5,326 bases of DNA from Lentisphaeria bacterium (lineage in GTDB: Bacteria > Verrucomicrobiota > Lentisphaeria > Oligosphaerales > PUNB01), in assembly GCA_007133055.1 (NCBI GenBank), contig SLNM01000178.1, forward strand, positions 1 to 5,326, given 5' to 3'. A program made the translations under genes and the position numbers. Positions 1 to 5,326 of the stretch are shown piece by piece. The stretch's first letter is position 1; every line of letters begins with the position of its first letter. The notes under the pieces were generated by a model. That model ran no database searches. It saw nothing but the letters and a program-made list of their open reading frames with translations, and was not told where the DNA came from.

Positions 1-1
1 C

Positions 2-814
2 CACGATTTCGCTGAAGCTCCAGTGGCGCACGGCCAAAGCGACCGACAGGCATTGTTCGACATGATCGACCAAAAAACGGCGGCGGTCATCCTGCAGAAC
101 CCCAATTTCTTCGGCGCTGTCGACAATCACCAGGACATCGTCGAACATTGTCATCGGAACGGGGTTCTGGTCATTCAGTCGGTCTACCCGATCGCCCAGG
201 CGGTGCTGGTCAGCCCCGGCGAAATCGGGGTTGACATTGTCACCGGCGAAGGTCAGTCTCTGGGCATCCCTCTGGGGTTCGGCGGTCCTTATCTGGGGTT
301 CATGGCCTGTCGGAGTGAATTGATCCGGCGGCTGCCCGGCCGCATCGTCGGCCGCACAACCGATGCACAGGGACGCGAAGCTTTTGTCCTGACCTTGCAG
401 GCGAGAGAGCAGCATATTCGACGTCAGAAAGCCACTTCCAACATCTGCACCAACCAGGCGCTGTGCGCGTTGCGGGCGCACATCTACCTGACACTGCTGG
501 GACGCGAAGGCCTGGCGGAGGTGGCGCGATTGTGCCGGGACAAGGCGGAATACGCCAAGCAGCGTTTGCGGGCCATCCCCGGGGTCACTGTCAAGGAGAG
601 CAGTCCGACCTTCAACGAGTTCACCATCGAGCTGCCGGTCAACGCCGAGGACTTTGCCGCCCGCATGGTCGAGCGCGGCATCGCCCCCGGTTTCCCGCTT
701 GGACATTACTACGAAGAATTGCAGAATTATTTGCTGGTTGCCGTAACCGAACGTCGCACCAAGTACGAAATCGGCATTCTGGCAGAAACCATGGAGTCTG
801 TTTTATGCCCCTGA
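2..814 (+). CDS. gcvPA: Glycine dehydrogenase (decarboxylating) subunit 1, C-terminal part; 5' end outside the window
   Basis: This is the N-terminal half-protein of a split P-protein, which works with GcvPB to decarboxylate glycine and pass the aminomethyl group to lipoyl-GcvH. The frame is open from base 2, and 270 residues are visible of about 440-450 usual for the family. The GTG at 23 is an internal codon, not the start, because family-like sequence continues to the window edge (HDFAEAPVAHGQ). Recognisable family blocks are NPNFFG, GEGQSLGIPLGFGGPYLGF, LPGRIVGRT, FVLTLQAREQHIRRQKATSN followed by ICTNQAL, and near the end LLVAVTERRTK. One local oddity is SVYPIAQAVL where many homologues have a D/N-P-(I/L)-S-like block; I attach no functional meaning to it. 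The stop codon TGA (812-814) overlaps the gcvPB start, so the two subunits are probably translationally coupled. gcvT and gcvH may lie upstream, outside the window. I am very sure of the family. Confidence 0.96.
   Translation, partial: HDFAEAPVAHGQSDRQALFDMIDQKTAAVILQNPNFFGAVDNHQDIVEHCHRNGVLVIQSVYPIAQAVLVSPGEIGVDIVTGEGQSLGIPLGFGGPYLGFMACRSELIRRLPGRIVGRTTDAQGREAFVLTLQAREQHIRRQKATSNICTNQALCALRAHIYLTLLGREGLAEVARLCRDKAEYAKQRLRAIPGVTVKESSPTFNEFTIELPVNAEDFAARMVERGIAPGFPLGHYYEELQNYLLVAVTERRTKYEIGILAETMESVLCP
793..796 (+). promoter_or_regulatory. Ribosome binding site of gcvPB
   Basis: GGAG lies inside the gcvPA coding sequence, 8 bases before the ATG at 805. It fixes the gcvPB start and shows that the second subunit has its own initiation site within the end of the first. 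Confidence 0.75.
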
Positions 815-2265
815 TCTTCGACCAATCAAAAAGCGGCCGGCGCGGCGTGCGCCCGCCGTCCGGCGATGTGCCGTCCGCAGACGAGCTGCCGGCCCAATAC
901 CGGCGACAGCACCCGCCCGCCCTGTGCGAGATATCGGAGCTGGACACGGTTCGCCACTTCACCGAGCTTTCCCGCCGTAATTTCGGGCTGGACTCCGGAT
1001 TCTATCCCCTGGGTTCCTGCACCATGAAATACAATCCTAAAATACTCGAGAAAGTGGCGGCTCTGCCGGGATTCTCCAACCTTCACCCGCTGCTGCCGCA
1101 ACTGCGGCAGGGCGGCTTGCTGGTGCAGGGGGCGCTGCAGGTGATTTACGACCTGGAACAGTTGCTCAATGAACTCACCGGCATGGCCGGTACCACTTTG
1201 CAACCTATGGCCGGCGCCCACGGGGAGCTGACCGGCATGATGATTGTCGCCGCCTATCACCGAGACCGGGGCAACCAAAAAAATGAAGTGCTGATCCCGG
1301 ACGAATCGCATGGCACCAACCCTTCGAGCGCCGCTGTCGCCGGCTATAGCACAGTGCCGGTGGATACCGACGCGAAAAGCGGCATGATCGACTTGAACGA
1401 CCTGGAGAGAAAAATCGGCGGCCAGACCGCGGCCGTCATGCTGACCAACCCCAACACTCTGGGCATATTCAACCGGGATATTCAGGAGTTGGTGGACATC
1501 GCCCACCGCCACGATGCTCTGGTCTATTACGACGGCGCCAACTTCAACGCGGTTATGGGGCGCTTCCGTCCGGGAGACGCAGGCATCGACCTGGTCCATG
1601 TCAATCTGCACAAGACCTTCGCCACTCCCCACGGTTCCGGCGGTCCCGGCGCCGGCCCGGTCGGCGTAGCCGCAAGGCTGCTCGACTACCTGCCCGTCTC
1701 CAGAGTGGTTAAGCGTCGAGATAACACCTACATTCTCGATTATGACTATCCGAAGTCAATCGGTTATATCGCGCCGTTCTACGGCAACTTCGGGGTCTGT
1801 CTCAAAGCCTGCGCCTATATTCTGATGCTCGGCGGCGAAGGCCTGCGCCAGGCCAGCGACCATGCCGTGCTCAACGCCAACTACTTGATGAACCAACTGA
1901 AGGATATCTACGAGCTGCCTTTCAAGCGCGTTTGCATGCACGAATTCGTACTGTCCGCCAGGCGCATGCAGAATGAACACAATATTCGGGCCGTGGATAT
2001 TGCCAAAGGATTGATCGACGAAGGATTTCACCCGCCAACCGTATACTTTCCGCTGATCGTACCGGAGGCGCTGATGATTGAACCAACCGAGACCGAGAGC
2101 AAGGAAACCCTCGACCGCTTCGTGGCGGCCATGCGGAGGATTGCCGGAAAGGCCAAGGAGAAGCCGGAATCGCTGCGCCAGGCCCCCGCTTCCACCCCGG
2201 TCGGCAGGCCGGACGAAGTGAGGGCGGCACGCGAGATGGACGTGGCTACATTACCGGAACCTTGA
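805..2265 (+). CDS. gcvPB: Glycine dehydrogenase (decarboxylating) subunit 2
   Basis: Complete gene of 486 residues. It encodes the catalytic, PLP-binding half of the split P-protein of the glycine cleavage system (glycine + H-protein lipoyl giving CO2 and aminomethyl-H-protein), a cytoplasmic enzyme. The frame stays open upstream to 463, but ATG 805 is chosen because it has a good GGAG at 8 bases, overlaps gcvPA by only 10 bp, and gives the family N-terminus (LIFDQSKSGRRGV). Visible motifs: FYPLGSCTMKYNP (about 66-78), DESHGTNPSSAA (from 166), LTNPNTLG (213-220), YYDGANFNA with PLP-ring aspartate candidate D243, and the Schiff-base lysine K270 in VNLHKTFATPHGSGGPGAGP. The C-terminus has the family block TPVGRPDEVRAAR. 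Length and motifs are normal, so it should be functional. The last 20 bp overlap the convergent LysM gene, and no terminator lies between them. Confidence 0.98.
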   Translation: MPLIFDQSKSGRRGVRPPSGDVPSADELPAQYRRQHPPALCEISELDTVRHFTELSRRNFGLDSGFYPLGSCTMKYNPKILEKVAALPGFSNLHPLLPQLRQGGLLVQGALQVIYDLEQLLNELTGMAGTTLQPMAGAHGELTGMMIVAAYHRDRGNQKNEVLIPDESHGTNPSSAAVAGYSTVPVDTDAKSGMIDLNDLERKIGGQTAAVMLTNPNTLGIFNRDIQELVDIAHRHDALVYYDGANFNAVMGRFRPGDAGIDLVHVNLHKTFATPHGSGGPGAGPVGVAARLLDYLPVSRVVKRRDNTYILDYDYPKSIGYIAPFYGNFGVCLKACAYILMLGGEGLRQASDHAVLNANYLMNQLKDIYELPFKRVCMHEFVLSARRMQNEHNIRAVDIAKGLIDEGFHPPTVYFPLIVPEALMIEPTETESKETLDRFVAAMRRIAGKAKEKPESLRQAPASTPVGRPDEVRAAREMDVATLPEP

Positions 2266-3271
2266 CAGTGGCGCCGGAGCGCAGAGTGCGCTGGCGGATT
2301 TCCGGATTGTGCCGGCGAATCACTTCGACATCGATTCCGTACATGTCGGCAATGTCTTGCAGAGTTTCGCCGTCTTCGGTAACCACATGGTTGATCGTGC
2401 TGGTCTCTTCGTCAAACTCGGGACGAGGTCTTTCGACCGGCTCTGTCGTTTCGACCTCCCATGGTTCCAATCCCTCGATCTCGGGTTCCGGAAGTTCCGG
2501 GGGGGTGGGAGTCGGTCGTGTCTCCCGCTCGGCGGGCTGGGGGATGACCAGGGTCTGGCCCTCGTAGATGAGGTCGGAAGTCAGATCGTTCATCGCCTTG
2601 ATCTCGTTTACTCGCACACCGAAGTCACGGGCAATCACCGACAGGCTGTCACCGCGGCGGACCGTGTACTTTTCTCCCTCGACCAGTTCGCGATCCGGAG
2701 CCGGAGTCGGTCGCCGAGGCGGGTCCGGACGGCGTTCGACCTGCCGCTGCTGCTCCGGCGGTCGCCGTGTGCCGCCGGGTGGAATTTCCAGCTCCCGGCC
2801 GACCACCAGCACATCCTCCAGCTGCATATCGTTGAAAGCGGCCAGCTCGTGGTGTGAAACGCCGTACTTGCGGCTGATGCTCCATAAACTGTCGCCGGGC
2901 TGCACGGTATAGGTTATAACATCAATGTCCGGTTCCGGTTCAGGATAGTCAGGGATAACCGGTTCGACCGGCGGGTCATCCAAAACCGGATAGCCGGTGT
3001 CCTCGTCGAAAACCAAAGGCTCAATCGGCTCCAAAGGCTCGTGATCTGGAAAACTCGGTTCCCGTACCGGCGGCCGTTCCGGAGCGGTTGTGCCGGGACG
3101 CACATAGGGTGCCGGCACCGCCCCGCGGTCGTCGAGCAACACCACGTCGCGCGGACTGACTGCGGCGCAGCCGGAGAACAAAAACACTGCCGCCACCGCC
3201 ACAGAAACGCCGGCACCCAAACACGAAACACGCATAATTCCACGGCAAACAAACTGACTGAACGGTTTCAT
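2246..3271 (-). CDS. LysM-repeat lipoprotein (peptidoglycan-binding), three LysM domains
   Basis: Complete gene of 341 residues, probably an envelope lipoprotein anchored to membrane lipid that binds peptidoglycan glycan strands. The N-terminus has a hydrophobic stretch (about 15-33) followed by FSGC, giving lipidated Cys35. Phe at -3 is less usual than Leu. Residues 55-118 form a Pro/Glu-rich spacer. LysM1 is about 120-163 (YTVQPGDSLWSISRKYGV), LysM2 about 201-244 (YTVRRGDSLSVIARDFGV) and LysM3 about 295-339 (HVVTEDGETLQDIADMYGI). Pro/Arg/Glu-rich linkers separate them. LysM3 is the most diverged: its usual PGDSL block reads EDGETL. No peptidase or amidase domain is present, so it looks like a binding or scaffold protein rather than an enzyme. 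Start ATG 3271 is supported by AGGGAG at 8 bases and an ATGA overlap with murD. An internal Met13 would give a shorter signal peptide but has only weak ribosome-binding sequence. The exact role is unknown. Confidence 0.93.
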   Translation of the reverse strand: MKPFSQFVCRGIMRVSCLGAGVSVAVAAVFLFSGCAAVSPRDVVLLDDRGAVPAPYVRPGTTAPERPPVREPSFPDHEPLEPIEPLVFDEDTGYPVLDDPPVEPVIPDYPEPEPDIDVITYTVQPGDSLWSISRKYGVSHHELAAFNDMQLEDVLVVGRELEIPPGGTRRPPEQQRQVERRPDPPRRPTPAPDRELVEGEKYTVRRGDSLSVIARDFGVRVNEIKAMNDLTSDLIYEGQTLVIPQPAERETRPTPTPPELPEPEIEGLEPWEVETTEPVERPRPEFDEETSTINHVVTEDGETLQDIADMYGIDVEVIRRHNPEIRQRTLRSGATVKVPVM

Positions 3272-4806
3272 TTTTTTATCTCCCTGGTGATTGTTTCAAT
3301 AAACACCCTGCCTCGCTCTGCGTAATCGGCAAACATATCCTGGCTTGCGCAACCGGGTGACAAAAGCACTGTATCACCGGATTCCGCGGATGCCACCGCC
3401 AACGCCACTGCTTCTGATAAATCATTGCATACTTCACAGGGCGCCGCATCAGACCATTGCGCCGCCAGCCGCTGCCTGCACGAGCCTATGCACAAAACTT
3501 GTTTGACCGTTCGGGACAGCCATGGTTTCACCGGGCTGAAATCCATATCCTTGTCCAACCCGCCGGCGATTAGAATAATTCTCCTGGCTTGCTGTTCAGC
3601 AGGGAATTGCGCAATGTGCGAATCGAGCCAATTGTAGGTTGGGAATCTGTCCCGACCAGGCTCGATTCGCATGGGCCGGACAGATTCCGGCCCTACGAAA
3701 AGCCCATTTCGCAATTCACTGCGCTGTTCGGCGGAGAGCGTCTGCAGGGCGCGGAGCAGGGCGTCCGGATTGGTCGCTTTGGAATCGTCAACCACTCGCA
3801 CTCCCTTATGGACAAACACCGTCTGCAACCGATGAACACCGGCACGAAAGCCGGACAGCCCCTGCGCCGCCAGCCTGGGGGCGACCCCGGCCTGCTCGCA
3901 CAAGGCAACTGCTGCCAGTGCGTTTTCGACATTGTGCAAACCATCCATTGCCAAATCACCGCGGTCGGCGAAGGCCTGGATCGTACCGTCCGGACTGCCA
4001 CGCCGGCACAGAGATCCGTCCTCGGCCAAAAAATAGTCGGCGTGCCGCGAGGCTGGTGCAGTCGTGGAAAAGAGAACCGGCCGCCCCGGCAGACCTTGCA
4101 AGCCTTCCCTAAACTCCGCAACAGAGACCAGGTCCTCGCGCATAATCACTTGTCCGGCGCCGGGCACGGTTCCAAGAATCTTGGCTTTGGCGGAGGCATA
4201 GGCGTGGAAATCGCCATGGCGGTCCAAATGGTCGACGGTTAGATTAAGAAGTGCGGCGGCCTTGAATCGCAGACTCCTAACGGTTTCAAGCTGAAAGGAG
4301 CTGACTTCGACAACGATTGTCGAGGGTGGATTCGGAAGCAGGGCAAATTCGCTCAAAGGCCGCCCGATGTTTCCCGCCGCCGCCGCCGCCACGCCGGCCT
4401 GGCGCAGACAGTGGACGGTCAGTTCCACGGTTGTCGTTTTGCCGTTGCTGCCGGTAACTCCCAGCAAAGATGCCTGGACATGGGCGGCGGCAAATTCCAG
4501 CTCGCCAACCAGTGGACAGCCAAGCTCTCTGGCCAAACCCCCCAGTTCGCTGTCCAAAGGAATACCGGGGCTGGTGACAACCAAGTTTGGTCGCCGTTGC
4601 GGAGGCCGAAGAGCGGCCGCGCCCAGACGCACTTCAACCCCAAGCTCAGCCAATTCTCCCGATCGTTTCGCAAGCTCGGCCGAGTCGCCGCTGTCCCGTG
4701 CCTCAACCGTCAAACCGCGCGCCGTTGCCAGCCGGGCCGCCGCCCGTCCACTGACTCCAAGACCAAGAATCATAACTCGCCTAAGGTTGGGACTAAGCTC
4801 AATCAT
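3268..4806 (-). CDS. murD: UDP-N-acetylmuramoyl-L-alanine--D-glutamate ligase, with an extra in-frame 44-residue segment
   Basis: Cytoplasmic Mur ligase that adds D-Glu to UDP-MurNAc-L-Ala using ATP. It has 512 residues, longer than the usual 430-470. Domain 1 has the Rossmann-like GLGVSG (15-20) and VVTSPGIP (76-83). The ATPase domain has the P-loop GVTGSNGKTT (116-125, Lys123), GNIG (145-148), VEVSSFQLE (166-174), NLTVDHLDRH (188-197) and YASAK with the likely carbamylated Lys207. HNVENALAA is at 291-299. Domain 3 has DSKATN (341-346), ILIAGGLDKDMDFSP (411-425) and LLSPGCASQDMF (481-492). All key residues appear present, so the enzyme should be active. Between TLS (356-358) and AEQQARRIILIAGG (403-416), residues 359-402 are additional and coincide with a palindromic REP-like element. 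They fall at the helix-to-strand loop in domain 3. Start ATG 4806 gives a normal N-terminus, although the best ribosome-binding sequence (AGAGGA) is 14 bases away. A CTG at 4812 would sit at 8 bases and cannot be excluded. The stop overlaps the next gene's start (ATGA). Confidence 0.97.
   Translation of the reverse strand: MIELSPNLRRVMILGLGVSGRAAARLATARGLTVEARDSGDSAELAKRSGELAELGVEVRLGAAALRPPQRRPNLVVTSPGIPLDSELGGLARELGCPLVGELEFAAAHVQASLLGVTGSNGKTTTVELTVHCLRQAGVAAAAAGNIGRPLSEFALLPNPPSTIVVEVSSFQLETVRSLRFKAAALLNLTVDHLDRHGDFHAYASAKAKILGTVPGAGQVIMREDLVSVAEFREGLQGLPGRPVLFSTTAPASRHADYFLAEDGSLCRRGSPDGTIQAFADRGDLAMDGLHNVENALAAVALCEQAGVAPRLAAQGLSGFRAGVHRLQTVFVHKGVRVVDDSKATNPDALLRALQTLSAEQRSELRNGLFVGPESVRPMRIEPGRDRFPTYNWLDSHIAQFPAEQQARRIILIAGGLDKDMDFSPVKPWLSRTVKQVLCIGSCRQRLAAQWSDAAPCEVCNDLSEAVALAVASAESGDTVLLSPGCASQDMFADYAERGRVFIETITREIKK
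3280..3285 (-). promoter_or_regulatory. Ribosome binding site of the LysM lipoprotein gene
   Basis: On the minus strand AGGGAG stands 8 bases before ATG (3271-3269). It lies within the last codons of murD, so the lipoprotein gene is translated from the murD transcript and fixes the upstream choice of start (Met1 rather than Met13). Confidence 0.75.
3591..3600. repeat. Flanking direct repeat, left copy
   Basis: GCTGTTCAGC here matches GCTGTTCGGC at 3723-3732 in 9 of 10 positions, in the same orientation and exactly 132 bp (44 codons) apart. The pair brackets the palindromic element and encodes AEQ twice in MurD (residues 359-361 and 403-405). It could be a target duplication or a coincidence. 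REP elements moved by RAYT enzymes are not expected to leave one, so its meaning is open. Confidence 0.5.
3634..3657 (+). repeat. REP-like unit A
   Basis: This 24-bp unit starts GTAGG and continues with a hairpin GTTGGGA / AATCTG loop region / TCCCGAC, which has one T-to-G wobble in the stem. It shares the GTAGG head and the AATCTGTCC core with unit B on the other strand. Confidence 0.72.
3673..3696 (-). repeat. REP-like unit B, inverted relative to unit A
   Basis: Read on the minus strand it starts GTAGGG and contains a perfect 8-bp stem (3673-3680 with 3686-3693) around a 5-nt loop. It matches unit A at 19 of 24 positions. All differences lie in the stem arms, where base pairing is kept, so the two units look like diverged copies held by structure. 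Confidence 0.75.
3723..3732. repeat. Flanking direct repeat, right copy
   Basis: GCTGTTCGGC is the partner of the repeat at 3591-3600 (9 of 10 identical). On the murD strand it encodes the start of the extra segment at Ala359. Confidence 0.5.
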
Positions 4807-4829
4807 GACCAGAAGATCATTCCTCTAAT

Positions 4830-4849
4830 CTAGCCTGAATAATTCATGA
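4830..4849 (+). repeat. Left terminal inverted repeat of the 183-bp element
   Basis: The arm reads CTAGCCTGAATAATTCATGA. It pairs with 4993-5012 with a single mismatch (T/A in the AATTA(A/T)TC portion). It ends 24 bp before the murD start codon on the minus strand. Confidence 0.8.
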
Positions 4850-4992
4850 GCCATCTACTGCGAGTCGCCATTGCACGCAATCTCAACAGCTTGCAGCCGA
4901 CACCGGTCATTGCCGTACGTCAAGTACGCCGCGCCCGGTTTACGGCTGCAATCTGTTGATCTCGCGCACACTGGCACCTCTCGCTACGAAGT

Positions 4993-5012
4993 TCATGAAT
5001 TAATCAGGCTAG
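4993..5012 (-). repeat. Right terminal inverted repeat of the 183-bp element
   Basis: This is the mate of 4830-4849. Its outermost bases CTAG (5009-5012) overlap the end of the LamG-like gene and provide that gene's TAG stop codon. A further in-frame TAA follows within the repeat (TAGCCTGATTAA on the minus strand). Confidence 0.8.
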
Positions 5013-5326
5013 CGGCGGTCGATGGACAGATTGCTGAATCTCGCTTCGCTGTGTTGTTGCGCCAGACTCGTCAATGAGAAGGTTATCATTCCTTCGGCCA
5101 GGGAGTCATCCGTCACTTCGGCCAGTCTTTTGCCGTTGACCGAAAGCGTCAGCGTATTACCGACAGCACTGGCACGAATGCGGTTTACCGAATTCCTTTC
5201 CCTGTGAGTGTGAGCTGTGCGAGTGATCGGGTGCAGATAGCGCGGCTCCCCGCCCACATCCATGGTAATTGCGAAATATCCGTCCGCGCTGATGTCAAAG
5301 CCATAACCACGACCCCCGTCGACACC
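5009..5326 (-). CDS. C-terminal part of a LamG/DUF1080-like (concanavalin A-type beta-sandwich) protein; 5' end outside the window
   Basis: The frame is open from the window edge to TAG at 5011-5009, giving 105 visible residues. The ATG at 5263 is only an internal Met. The pattern is that of jelly-roll domains of the LamG / DUF1080 (3-keto-disaccharide hydrolase-like) type: GYGFDISADGYFAITMD, then NRIRASAVGNTLTLSVNGKR followed by LAEVTDD, and the final strand ARFSNLSI. In such proteins the NxLRV...G..L.l.VNG..v.ev.D pattern forms the concave-face strands. These domains bind or cleave carbohydrate, or serve as extracellular modules on larger proteins, and the N-terminal partner that would tell is not visible. 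The domain looks structurally complete at its C-terminal strand. Only a few residues (DRR) follow before the stop, which lies in the edge of the 183-bp palindromic element. No specific enzyme activity is claimed. Confidence 0.75.
   Translation of the reverse strand, partial: GVDGGRGYGFDISADGYFAITMDVGGEPRYLHPITRTAHTHRERNSVNRIRASAVGNTLTLSVNGKRLAEVTDDSLAEGMITFSLTSLAQQHSEARFSNLSIDRR

Larger units (their letters stand above)
3604..3717 (-). repeat. Nested palindromic REP/REPIN-like element inserted in frame within murD
   Basis: The 114 bp (38 codons) are almost entirely inverted repeat. The outer arms are 3604-3616 and 3705-3717 (12 of 13 pairs). Inside them, 3617-3629 pairs perfectly with 3659-3671 (13 bp). 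Within and beside that arm lie two GTAG-headed palindromic units in opposite orientation (3634-3657 and 3673-3696). GTAG-headed imperfect palindromes in inverted pairs are the hallmark of REP/REPIN elements mobilised by RAYT transposases; that is family knowledge, and no RAYT gene is in this window. The murD frame reads through with no stop, giving roughly residues 364-401 of MurD. Rickettsia palindromic elements are the closest known parallel for in-frame palindromes inside genes, though no sequence relation is claimed. The strand is given as that of murD. Confidence 0.82.
4830..5012. mobile_element. 183-bp near-symmetric palindrome with terminal inverted repeats, MITE-like
   Basis: This fills the gap between murD and the LamG-like gene. 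The outer 20 bp (4830-4849) match the reverse complement of 4993-5012 at 19 of 20 positions. A second pair, 4883-4899 with 4943-4959, matches at 16 of 17. A central hairpin CGTAC-GTCAA-GTACG lies at 4914-4928. All three share one centre, base 4921. The arms between them (4850-4882 with 4960-4992) pair only partly, improving with a small gap. Both ends carry CTAG. Read as a 4-bp target duplication, this leaves a 175-bp core (4834-5008) that begins CCTGA. No transposase is encoded, so it would be a non-autonomous element. Its transposase family cannot be named from this sequence alone. There is no T-tract after the palindrome on the minus strand, so it is not a classic intrinsic terminator. Confidence 0.7.

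Noticed and set aside
23..25. GTG as start of the gcvPA fragment
   Set aside because: The frame is open to the window edge with family-like sequence upstream, and the missing N-terminal 170 or so residues must lie outside the window.
826..1632. 268-residue minus-strand open frame opposite gcvPB
   Set aside because: It is fully antisense to a complete, motif-rich gcvPB and its translation shows no recognisable domain. It is explained by GC-rich codon use on the other strand.
2309..2857. 182-residue plus-strand open frame opposite the LysM gene
   Set aside because: It is a shadow of the three-LysM lipoprotein, whose domains and signal peptide are clear on the minus strand.
2930..3110. Tandem DNA repeat in the LysM gene
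   Set aside because: The similar GGTTC/CCGG strings are degenerate and come from Pro/Glu-rich spacer codons, with no regular period.
3589..4242. 217-residue plus-strand open frame opposite murD
   Set aside because: It is antisense to murD and resembles no family. Its openness over 3604-3717 only reflects that the palindromic element has few stops.
4830..5012. Intrinsic terminator for the LamG-like gene
   Set aside because: The palindrome could form a long hairpin, but no T-run follows it on the minus strand, so a rho-independent terminator is not supported.
4871..5077. 68-residue plus-strand open frame across the 183-bp palindrome
   Set aside because: It spans repeat DNA and the end of the minus-strand LamG-like gene, has no ribosome site that I can see and no recognisable features.

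Overview
The window reads as a piece of a moderately GC-rich, Gram-negative-type bacterial chromosome. It holds four protein genes, two of them cut by the window edges, and two very different palindromic repeat elements. A split glycine decarboxylase (gcvPA + gcvPB), a proline-rich LysM lipoprotein coupled to murD, and a LamG/DUF1080-like beta-sandwich protein together would suit the PVC group (for example Kiritimatiellota or Verrucomicrobiota relatives) or a deltaproteobacterial-type lineage. This placement is an inference from gene style only and has low confidence.

Layout. Positions 2-814 (+) are the 3' part of gcvPA, followed with a 10-bp overlap by complete gcvPB (805-2265, +). Together they encode the two halves of the PLP-dependent P-protein of the glycine cleavage system. 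Converging on them from the right is a minus-strand pair: murD (4806 down to 3268) and a three-LysM lipoprotein gene (3271 down to 2246), joined by an ATGA stop/start overlap. The 3' ends of gcvPB and the LysM gene overlap by 20 bp, so the two transcription units meet with no intergenic space. To the right of murD lies a 183-bp near-symmetric palindrome (4830-5012). Beyond it is the 3' end of a minus-strand gene (5326 down to 5009) encoding the last part of a LamG/DUF1080-like domain.

The most unusual feature is inside murD. Residues 359-402 are an extra in-frame segment with no counterpart in the usual MurD fold. It is encoded by a nested palindromic structure (3604-3717) containing two inverted GTAG-headed REP units, so it resembles a REPIN that is translated within an essential cell-wall gene. 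It is flanked by a 10-bp direct repeat (9/10). Removing exactly one 132-bp repeat period restores an ordinary-looking MurD of 468 residues. The second element, 4830-5012, has near-perfect 20-bp terminal inverted repeats ending in CTAG and looks like a MITE. It supplies the stop codon of the LamG-like gene and lies just 24 bp from the murD start.

How the genes work together: GcvPA and GcvPB form the glycine-decarboxylating P-protein. MurD adds D-Glu to UDP-MurNAc-L-Ala in the cytoplasm. The LysM lipoprotein probably binds the finished peptidoglycan in the envelope. murD has none of its usual division/cell-wall (dcw) cluster neighbours on either visible side.
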